A DNA stretch of 64,000 bases from Tretioscincus oriximinensis. Lineage: Eukaryota > Chordata > Lepidosauria > Squamata > Gymnophthalmidae. The stretch covers positions 208,506-272,505 of the forward strand of contig JAJVDF010000259.1 in assembly GCA_022410635.1 (NCBI GenBank). The letters are read 5' to 3'. Position 1 is the stretch's first letter; each line of letters begins with the position of its first letter. A program made the translations under genes and the position numbers. The notes under the pieces are model-generated. The model worked only from the letters and a program-made list of their open reading frames with translations, was not told the origin of the DNA and did not search any database. Of the stretch, positions 35,561 through 45,224 are shown one piece after another.

Positions 35561-37986
35561 TTCTGCACAGGGTGGGATACGAGAACATATATGAGTCTAG
35601 GCCTCTGCTGCCTGTCTGTACACTCATGTGGATCAGGAGAGACCCTGGTATAGTTTGTGTACTACAGTGGATGAAGCTACAGACAGAACAAGGCATTAAA
35701 ATAGTTCCATAGATCATTCCAAGGATAGACCTATTTAAAGAGCTGCACAGTACAACCAATGGGTTACATAACATATGCAAAAGGCATGGCCCATAATCTG
35801 GAACACAAAGAGGGCTGGGGGGGGGGGGCACCAGACGGTGATTCACCAGAAGTAGCACCCAAAGAGTTCCACTGATAGAATTGATGCAGCTTCAGAGGAT
35901 GCTAACTTTGAAGCCTTGGCGAAGACTTCAAAGATAGTCGTCAGGCATGGGACAGGATGAGTTGGCTGAAATGTGTGAACAGCTTATCCTGCTTCACTGA
36001 CAGTTTGTTCCAAGAATGCCTTAGTCTAGTATGTAAATGGTCTGACTTGAGCTACCAGGAGCTGACTTCGGAATCATTTGGGTGCAGAATGTGCCACTAA
36101 AACATAGGTGCTGAATAGTTAATAAAGCAGAATTCAAAATGAAGCTTGTCTTTCCAGGGGCATAAGTAATAGAAAATAAAACAAAGAACAACAATTCAAC
36201 ATTTTTAAAGACTGAGGGCAAAACATAAACATATNAGGGTATGATAAAGATGAATTTCTCCCAAGTCTGTATTATTTATCAAACTNTATATATTTCCTGG
36301 AGTCAGAATAGTCTCTGAAGGCTCCGCGATTGGACAATATTTGGACGAATCCCAGGNCCTGGAATGATGTTATCAATATTCTAAAGCCAGGACCGGGCCA
36401 GAAGTGGTTGCCATGGAACCCATCACAGCAGCAGGAACAGGGAAGGATCACAGGAAGAGGTTATAAAGAACATGAAGAGAAAGCTAGGGACTTCCCCCCC
36501 CCCCCCCCTCGGTTGCATTGAACTCGGGCAAGAGGTTTACTCCACTAGTAAATCTGTATATCAATAAAAAAATCTTATGGCATGGAACAGAAGACCATAG
36601 TCTATTTTAAGAGCTACATATGGCAGTATTTGAACAATTTTCAGGCTTTAGTGGGAGAGAANAACATTTTTGTTGAAGTAGAGAAAAATCTGTTTTTTTT
36701 AAATAGCTAACTCTCTTGTGTAATTTTATTAAAATGTTGTGAATATTTTTTTCAGAATACTTCCCTTGAAAGAATGTAGATAGAAGCTACTTGATTTGAA
36801 CTTCAAAATGAAGTAGCATAGATCCGTTTGCCTGCACATGGAACGTTTGGCTCTGAAAACGATCTTAGATGAATATGTACCCAACCCTGAGCTTCTTGAG
36901 AACATGTTGAACAAATAATAGAGACATGTACACTGCATTCTAATAACTTGGTTGCCATAAAACTGGAAACACCTGGACATTGCTCAATAGCTGTATTGAC
37001 TAGATCTGAAGATCCTATAAAGTATTGGCGCCTATGTCTCACCTGTAACTATCAGTTGTAACCCACATAGGTTTCAGGCTGTGGCATGTCATTCTCCATT
37101 TTCTATCCAAGTGGGCCTCAGGGGTGCTGTTAGGATTAATTAGTTAATTATTGTAAACAGCTTTGAAGATGAAAAGTGGTTTCTATTTCTCAGGTGGTAT
37201 TATAATTTATTTTTATTACAGCAGCTCTGGGCCATATTGGAAAATTGGAAAACACAACATTTTGACCACACTCTGCGCAGCTTTTCCTAGGTTAAGATCT
37301 TTCAGGTGATTGGACAGACTGTTTCAAGTATCTTAGCCTGGCATGTTTATTTAAATTATGGTATCCCTCCTTGGAAAAAAGCAATAGTTTTTGTTCCCCA
37401 AAGTGGCATTTTATATTTAGAACATTTGGTTACTGGCCTCGTTTTCAAAAGAACGGAGTGTCATATAGTTCCCTTTGACGTCAATGCTACATAATACGAT
37501 GGGGGGAAAAATCACACCACTTATTTAGGTGACTAAATATGTTCTTGGGATCCTAAAATTAGGTTCTTGAGCTTCAAAAAGTCTTGGCAACCCTTCTGGC
37601 ACAACAAACCAGCATTTACTTAGTGTATGTATATTTACGTTTATTTTACCCTGAAAACCCATATAATGAATTACTTTTTTTAGACAGCTGTTCTGCAACG
37701 TGATAATGGGTGCACTTTTTTTTCCTGACCTGTTTTGTATGGGTGAGGCAGCTTTCTTTATTTTTAAATCCTTAAAAATCTTTTAATATTTTTTTAAAAT
37801 GTGCCTATGTAGCATGGAAGCCACATAAACTATTGTTTTCACATGCATGGTAAAGTTATATTTGATGGGACATTGAGTTTTGTTTAAAAGCGTGATCCAG
37901 ACCTAGAAATTGTTTACAATATTTATGTGTTTATATTTTTCCCTCTACCTATACCTGAAAGTCTGTGAGCAAATCACAGTAAAATA

Positions 37987-38137
37987 CAGGCAAATTCCAA
38001 TTTATGAATTAACATCTTTACAAGGACTCAGTTTTAGGCCATTATCGTAAAACTGAGTGTTCAAAAAGGTAATACTTCTGTTGCTTCCCGCTTTACAAAT
38101 TTTGTCCCAATTAGCTCATAAAGTCAAGGGTTACATG
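37987..38137 (+). mobile_element. pogo/Tigger-like MITE
   Basis: 151 bp with degenerate inverted ends (CAGGCAAATTCC...TTTATGAA and the complement of CATAAAGTCAAGGGTTACATG), flanked by TA at 37985-37986 and 38138-38139, as expected for the Tc1/mariner-pogo group. Confidence 0.45.
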
Positions 38138-38387
38138 TAACTATAAAACTGATAAAATAAAAGGTCTGCAACATCCTTCTCTAGAATCAGGGCAACATTT
38201 TACAGTATGAAATGACATTTTCTTTTACTGGCCTGCTAATCTTGACTTGTTTTAACTATTTAACGCAAGGCCCAATTACGGGTACATTTGTTTTGGCAGC
38301 TGGATGGGGAAAGTGACTCCAGGCATGCATCAATTATCCTGGAAAACTAGAACTAGTGTCTAGACCAGCTTGGGCATTGAAAGCAGC

Positions 38388-38440
38388 ACTGCTTTATTTA
38401 TTTATTTATACTTATACCCTGCCCTGTACCCAAAGGTCTC
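38388..38440 (-). mobile_element. L2-type 3' tail fragment, antisense
   Basis: TTTATTTATTTATTTATACT then TACCCAAAGGTCTC. Only the terminus remains. Confidence 0.5.
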
Positions 38441-39099
38441 ATTTTCAACCACCAACAAGCCTGGTAAATTGAGTTGTTGCAGTTATGTGATCACCACGTT
38501 TGGAATTGGCGATCCCAGCAAATTCTGCATTCACTTGAGGGTGCCCTATACCATTTGTATATGTCAACATGCCAAGTAAACCCAGCTATGTTTTAGTCTA
38601 ATGCCCTGGGTCTTTCTTCACTTGCTTTGGGCTGATCTATGTCAGCTTTTTCCAGATCAAGTAATCTGTTAGAATTTAGGATGAAGACTGTGTTGCAGTG
38701 GCTGTTCTGACCTACTTCTGGCCCACCCTAAAGTTTATGTGAACTTCAGGGGCAGACTTTGAAGGGTTCAAGTGCTAGGAATTAAAGTTCTTGGTCTTGG
38801 AGCCTCTGGTGGACACATGCCTTGATGTGCTACTGAATTAAGTCCTCTTGGATCACAGACCTTCTTGGTCTGTTTTAATACTGGCTAATATGCTTGGCAA
38901 TTTTTTTCTGCTTCCTGCTTTGTTGCCCTGCTGAAATGGGTCCTCCATTAAACTATCACCATGCCACGTTCACATGTCTTTGTGACCTGGTTTACGAACT
39001 GATAGTCTGTTGGTAGACCTTTTGAAAATGATCTGCTGATATCATAGATGACTATTTTGGTCCACCTATTCTGATCTGTTCTCCATCCAATGTGGATAG

Positions 39100-39490
39100 A
39101 AAAAGGCTGCAACCAGACAGCAGATTCCTATCCACGAGGGAGTAACATGGAGGCAGCTCTGCCACGTGGGCTCGTACCTTGTCAGTGCTGATTGTAGCTG
39201 TAAAGCTGCGAAGGCCTGGGTTTTCTTGTAGCTCAGTAAGTCTGAGGCGGTCACAGAGTCCTCCAGAAAATTGCTCCTTTTGCTGCATGTAACATGGGGT
39301 CCAGAGAAGTTCTGCAGCCACAGCAAACAGGCGGGCAAGGTCCCACGAGAGCAGGGACCAGTAGCCAATCATGTGCAGCTGTGTGCTGTGGCTGCCAGGA
39401 CTCACGTGAACGGGAGGAGAGCGTTCTAGCTGTTGCCATGGCGACACTCCATTCCTGTCGTGAAGCTCTCCACTCACAATGGAGGTAAGT
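39100..39490 (+). promoter_or_regulatory. CpG-rich promoter-like patch with possible alternative TRPS1 first exon
   Basis: About 390 bases much richer in G+C and CpG than the flanks. It contains CACGTG E-boxes at 39163-39168 and 39403-39408, a CCAAT box at 39365-39369, in-frame ATGs at 39294 and 39438 (the latter in GCCATGG context) and a consensus donor GGAG|GTAAGT with GT at 39485-39486. The + frame is open from 39294 to the donor and leaves two bases (AG), the phase needed by the exon at 52465. The predicted product would be MATLHSCREALHSQW followed by finger 7 and the C-terminal part of TRPS1. The minus strand is also open for 141 codons (39052-39477), so a fragment of an unrecognised transposon or retrocopy is an alternative. 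No transcript evidence is available. Confidence 0.3.
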
Positions 39491-40116
39491 GTGGGTGGGA
39501 GTGGGATTGGGTGTAACCCACTATACCTTTAAAATGTGTGGCATGGCCATGTGTGTGGAGGCAGCCATAGAAAGACAACATGGCTGACTACTATACTGAA
39601 CCATTATAGCAATATGTATGGAAGGACCATATCTACTAATTTCCAAGAATCTAGTTATTTTCTATCATCAGGTATTGCCGCGATGTAAATATTTTAAATA
39701 AATATCTAGAACTATTACTACTACATTGTATTCATTTCTCTTACAGTAGCAGTAGTAGCAGCATTATTAATACCAAGCCATGCACACTGGGGTCCTGATC
39801 CTGATGGGAAGTCTGTTTGCTACTGTAATGCTAATAAAATAGTATCATGTTAACTTATAAAAAAAGGTGTTCTATTACTATGGCATACACAGGAAATTGG
39901 CAACATATTGTTCCAGCGTGGAAACATATGTTTTACATAGTTCAGTAATGCAGTACTTTATATGGTCTGTTTGATCGAAAATAGGCATGTGAGCTATTCC
40001 AAGGTACATGGGATGTATATATTGTGTAGCTTAAGGTCTGCTTCCTTTGCTTTCTTAATAACAAAAGCAAAGTCCTATCAATCCTGAACAGTTTCTGCTT
40101 TTCACAGCACAAGTCA

Positions 40117-40343
40117 CTGAGTGGATACTAGGATGGACGTCTGGATGTTGCCTCTGGGATGGAGCAACAGGCAGGACTCCTGAAATACCATTTGCAGGGA
40201 GTCATGAACAGGAGCATATTTTGCTTTCCTCTGTTCGGACTGCCCAGGTGCATCTGGTGGGCCTCTGTGTGACACAGAATGCTGGACTAGATGGGCTGTG
40301 GCCTGATCCAGTATGGCTCTTCTTATGTTCTTATGTTCTTATG
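40117..40343 (+). mobile_element. CR1-type LINE 3' end
   Basis: Short 5'-truncated copy, nearly identical to the end of 4860-5893, terminating in three TTCTTATG-like octamers at 40343. Appears young. Confidence 0.8.
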
Positions 40344-40485
40344 AGTGCCTCTTTAAAAGAAATGTGTTTGTCAATTTAAGAATGAAGAGACTGTAAGAGA
40401 TTAATGCAGACTTTATATTATTTTGAGGCAAAACAAAGTATTTTTTTTCTCACACATATTATTAAATCACCTTCAGAATATTAGT

Positions 40486-40680
40486 CAATTTCAGAGAAAT
40501 AGCTGTGTTAGTCTAGTAGAAAGTCCAGCAAAGGAGCTAGCAGCACCTTGAGACTAACTTGAGAAAAGTGGGTGGCATAAGCTTTCAGATGCATCTGAAG
40601 AAGTAGACGTGTCTACGAAAGCTTATGCCACCCACTTTTCTCAAGTTAGTCTCAAAGTGCTGGCAGCTCCTTTGCTGGAC
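40486..40680 (+). mobile_element. Palindromic retroposon
   Basis: About 195 bp made of two nearly complementary arms meeting at TCAGATGCATCTGA. The left arm starts TTTCAGAGAAATAGCTGTG and the right arm ends CTCCTTTGCTGGAC. A flanking direct repeat TTCAGAATATTAGT (14 bp) is at 40472-40485 and 40681-40694. Variable-length duplications like this fit target-primed retroposition. No ORF. Confidence 0.75.
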
Positions 40681-41384
40681 TTCAGAATATTAGTTCTGTT
40701 TTACCATTAAATTTATCATTTCTGGAATAAACTGAAGTATGGTCAAGAAAATGTTTTCACAACGAATACTGACTTGATGTAATTCTTAAAATAAATAATA
40801 AGCACTGCCCAGTTTTCATGGCATGGGTATGGTTTGATCAGGGGTTACTCCCAAAAGTTTTTTAACCCTTTCTTAATTATTTTTGTGTCAATGTTTGGCA
40901 AAATAAGCTTACTAGTGTTCCTCCCCTCCTTTTTCCTTCTTTTTTATTGTAGCTGTTCAATTTGCATATTAGCACGGGATTTCTTTCTTTTTTTAAAAAA
41001 ATAGCTTTGTTTATTAAGTAGAAATAGAGTTTTTGTACAGTGAAATAGCCTGGAATGTTCCAGCTGGAACTATTCTTATTGTACCGTATGGGGAGAGGAT
41101 CCACACGATCTTGTTTCTCCATGGTGCACTAGATGTGCTGGTTTTGCACAGGTTTTCAGTCACTATCCAGCTAACAACACAAGCCCTCCTGAGGTCCTTG
41201 AACAACAGAGGGAGAAGAGCAACCTTTGAGAGTTCCTTTTCCAGGTTGTGACTGACAGCCATGTTACCATGACCCTCCCTGGATGTCAGTATTCCAGCCA
41301 AAGAAGAATCTTTATAGCCAGAGTTAGCAGGCAGCTTGCAATCTACACTCAGTTATTTTAATTCCAAAGGGGAAGAGTGTTAAA

Positions 41385-41676
41385 AGAGGCACCATGGGGC
41401 AGAGGTTAAGAACAATGGCCTTTCAACAGAGAGGTCGTGTTCAAGGCCCAGGCGTCTGCCATGAAAAGGAGTAAGCGCCCTGTACTTGCCTTAGCTTCAG
41501 CCAACCTAGCTGTTTGACAGCAAGGATTTGCAAGTAGTTAAATAGGTACCACCACAATGTGATAGGGAAGATAGATTGTAATCCTTTAGGTGAAAAATAG
41601 CTTGTAAGCAGCTTGAGTAACTTCTGGTGAGGAAAGCGGAGTATAAAAAACCCAGGTCTCTTCTTCTTAGAAGAAG
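41385..41676 (+). mobile_element. tRNA-headed SINE, older subfamily
   Basis: Head GGCACCATGGGGCAGAGGTT, then CAGCCAACCTAGCTGTTTGA, TAGGGAAGATAGATTGTAA and a TTCTTCTT tail. Its head differs from the 6474 type, and resembles 44605-44845. Confidence 0.65.
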
Positions 41677-42400
41677 AATCATAGAGTTGGAAGGGACCTC
41701 CAGGGACCTCGAGCCCAACCCCCTGCTCAATGTAGGATTCATTAAACCATCCCAGACAGATGACTGTCCAGCCTCTGCTTGAAGACTTCCAGCAAAGGCG
41801 AACTCACCACATCCTGTGGCAAACTATTCCACTGGTTTATCACCCTGACTGTTAGAAAGTTTTTTTCTGATATTTAATCTAAATTTATTCCCTTACAGTT
41901 TCATTCCATTGTTTCTAGTCCTTTCCATGAGCCAATGAGAACAATGCTCTGTGTCAGCCCTTCAGATATTTGTAGACAACTATTAGGTCTCTTCTCCTTC
42001 TTCTCTTTTGCAGACTAAACATCCCTAGATCCTTTAACCGCTCCTCATAGAACATGGTTTCCGGACCAGTCACCATCCTTGTAACTCTCTTTTGAGCTTG
42101 CTCTAGTTTATCAATGTCCTTTTTAAACTGCCCCCCCAGAACTGAACACAGTATTCCAAGTGTGGTCATACCAAAGTACTGTAGAGAGGAATAATTACTT
42201 CACATGATCAAGATTCTATGCTCCTTAATAAACCCCAGAATTGTGTTTGCTTTTTTACACCTGCTTCACACTGTTGACTCATGTTTAGTCTGTGATCCAC
42301 TAATACATCCAGGTCCTTTTCACCTGTGCTGCTGCTCAGACATATTCCTCCCATTCTATGTGTGCTATCTTCTTGTGAGATTTTGTCCAGAGACAGTTTA
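41677..42400 (-). mobile_element. CR1 LINE 3' region, antisense
   Basis: Starts AATCATAGAGTTGGAAGGGACC, the reversed 3' end typical of sauropsid CR1. On the minus strand it encodes [17 protein letters not shown] and further upstream CR1 sequence, with stops. It abuts the CTT tail of the SINE at 41385-41676. Confidence 0.8.
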
Positions 42401-42820
42401 GAAATGGTTCATAAGTGTGATCATTTTTATACCAGTCTGTCCCTTCCTCCACATGCAAATTTGTGGCTTGAAAATGTGGCTTAAAAAAGGGATGAGACTA
42501 TTAATGCCACATATTCATGTCTAAGTACTTGACTGGCTTGAAGCAAATGCCTTCACTTGATCCGGATGAATTGCAGCCCTACGTGTTCACATGGAAGAGT
42601 GATTTAAGCCTCTGCAGATGCTGACTCTGCTTTATCAGGTGACATGTTGTGTGCGGAATCTTTGTAATGGGAATCCACGTCCATGTAAACGAGAGGTAGG
42701 TGGGGTCCCTGCTCTCTGCTGAATCCAAATGTTTGCAGGTGTCTGTGAAAAAGCCTCACACATGGCAGCACTGTCCAATAGAGGAGGATCGACAGATGTA
42801 GGGTTGAAATAATGTCCAAT

Positions 42821-43140
42821 TAGAAGAAGAAGAAGAAGAAGAACTTGGTTCTTATACCCCGCTTTTCTCACCTTTCAAAGGGACTCAAAACAGCTTACAA
42901 GGATATATTTTGCCCGAAGGCTGACATTCTATCTTCCCCACTAGGTTCTGGTGGTTCCCATGTATCTACTTGCAGTCAGTTGCAATTTCTTGCAATTCTT
43001 GCTTTCGAATAGCTGGGTTGGCTAGAGCTACAGGCTAGTAGAAGGTGCTCACCCCTCCCCACATCCGACTCAGGGCTTCGAAACCCCATCTCCCAGATGA
43101 GAGACGAATTCCTAAGCGACTGAGCTATCCGTGCCTGCCC
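42821..43140 (-). mobile_element. tRNA-headed SINE, full length, antisense
   Basis: The clearest full copy, about 320 bp. On the minus strand it begins CAGGCACGGATAGCTCAGTC (A box), with B-box-like GGGGTTTCGAAGCCC, and ends in five or more CTT repeats (42824-42842 on the plus strand as GAA). Confidence 0.82.
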
Positions 43141-43381
43141 CCTTACAAGAGCACACTATTCTGCTCTATATGCAAAGGAGTTGCTTCTAATGTGGTGATG
43201 CTACTCAACTAGTAATGTGTTTTAGAGAATTATTACGACGCATCCAATGTGTTTTACCACTGTTCCCAAGCACACAAAGTGTAATAGTGAGCTTTCTAAA
43301 ACAGATTACTAAGCTTGTGCAAACAGGGCCTAAATTTCAATTCCTACTGTGGATGAATATGGATAAAAATGATGATGTAAA

Positions 43382-43625
43382 GGAGCCAGTTTGGTGCAGT
43401 CATTAGAATGTAGGACTCTTATCTGGTAGTCTCCTGGTTCAATTCCACACTCCTCAAGGAAGCCAGCTTGGGCCAATCGCAGTTCTTTAGAATTCCCTCA
43501 GCCCTGCATTCTTCACAGGGTGGCAGTTGTGGAGAAAGCAACAAAAGCTATGTGTCCCCCCTATGGTTGACTGCCCCAAGACCATTGTGTATAGGGCAGG
43601 ATATAAGTATAAATAAATAAAATAA
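43382..43625 (+). mobile_element. Second tRNA-headed SINE type with L2-like tail
   Basis: Head GGAGCCAGTTTGGTGCAGTC (A box), B-box-like CTGGTTCAATTCC, a body with CTCAGCCCTGCATTCTTCAC, then GTGTATAGGGCAGGATATAA and AAATAA repeats. The 3' end resembles the terminus of L2 elements in this window, as in SINEs mobilised by a partner LINE. Confidence 0.7.
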
Positions 43626-43969
43626 ATAATTATTTTTATTTTATGTAAATACAGTTTTTTGTTTACGATTCTACAGACTAAGTGCATATACATATAGAGA
43701 TCCAGATTAAACAGGACTGTAATACCTGTACTGTAACAAGGCTCTAGAGAAATACCAAGCTCTCGAGGAATATATTCAAATATATCCACCAAGAAATGTA
43801 TCCTCGAAAGGTGTAAGTTTTACGATTAAAATATTTCAATAACCAACTCATTTGAAAGTCAATAGGCACCTTTAAGATATGCCATCAGTCAGAATTACCT
43901 GGAGGCTCCAGTGTGTCTGGGTGTGTCCTTTATATTTTTAGACTGACAAATTCAAAGATCCCAAGAGGA

Positions 43970-44260
43970 AGAAGGAAAAAGAAGAAGAAAGAAGAAGTGG
44001 GTTCTGATACCCTGCTTTTCTCACCTTTCAAAGGGTCTCAAAGTAGCTTACAAGGGTATTTTGCCCAAAGGCCTAAATACTATCTTCCAGACCAGGCTTG
44101 TGGTGGTTCCCATGTATTTACTTGCAGTGAGTTGCAATTTCTTACAATTCATATTTTCAAATAGATGGGTTGGCTAGAACTACAGGCTAGTGCAAGGTGC
44201 TTACCCCTCCCCACGTCCAACACAGGGCTTCGAAACCCGATCTCCCAGAACACACCGGCA
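43970..44260 (-). mobile_element. tRNA-headed SINE, antisense
   Basis: GAAGAAGAAAGAAGAAG tail, TTCTCACCTTTCAAAGGGTC, TTTTGCCCAAAGGCC, and ends with GGGCTTCGAAACCCGATCTC (reverse B box). Confidence 0.78.
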
Positions 44261-44604
44261 TGCATCAGTTTTCTAAGTAAGTTTCATTTTGCCTTTAATT
44301 CAAAATCCTTTGCTGTATAAAATAAGCATAGTCATAGGTTATTACCACATCTTAGACATACTACTGCCTAGCATGGAGGTTCTAGTGTAGCCCAAAACTT
44401 CCCAACCTATTCCATATTAGTTGTAGATTTCTTTGAGGATCTGTGCCTTCATATAAACACCATCAGTTCCGCTTCAGACCTACACACTTCTGCATCTCAT
44501 CTGGAACCTGGAGAATGAGGTCATTCTGGACTTAGTGAAGTATTACAGGGTTCACATATTACCTCTGGCACCCTGTTTTTGCTGCGCTTCGCATCTCCTA
44601 AGAG

Positions 44605-44845
44605 GCACAGTGGGGCAAGAAGCTAAGAGATTCAATGTTTCAGCAGAAATATCGGAGTTTGTGGCCTTGTATTGGACGTGGAGAAGGGTGAGCGCCCTCT
44701 ATTGGCCTTAGCTTCAGCCAAGCCAGCTGTTCAAAAGGAAAGAAATTAGCAAATAGATAAATGGTGGGGAAGATAGAATAAATGTAAGCCTCTCTGAGTC
44801 CCTTTGGGTGAGAAGGGCAAAGTATAAAATACAGATTATTCTTTC
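44605..44845 (+). mobile_element. tRNA-headed SINE, older subfamily
   Basis: GAGGCACAGTGGGGCAAGAAG head, TTAGCTTCAGCCAAGCCAGC, GTGGGGAAGATAGAAT and a short pyrimidine tail. Same layout as 41385-41676. Confidence 0.6.
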
Positions 44846-45224
44846 AGAACCTGAAACTGTTGTGCTCTGCACTTGTGCTCAAAACATGACATATACATGA
44901 TGGGGCCTGGATTCTCCTCCTCTTCCTCCTCCTCCTTCTTTATATTAACCTTAGAGTCTAGAACCTATTCAACTTCATACCCTCTAGTTCGTTACAACTA
45001 TGACTATGTTTGCCTTACACTACTTCAGTTAGTGTGTATTAGCTTGTTCTGCATTAGCTGCAACCATGCACTTGTGCATTCAACACCATGATTCATATTA
45101 GAAGTGGAACCATGTGTGCTAGCATGCAAACAAAACTATTATTACATGTGATGTCAATCACACACTACATGTGGTTCAAGTTAGCTTTGTTTTTGAAGAC
45201 AGCTCCACATCTGCTTGAACTCCT

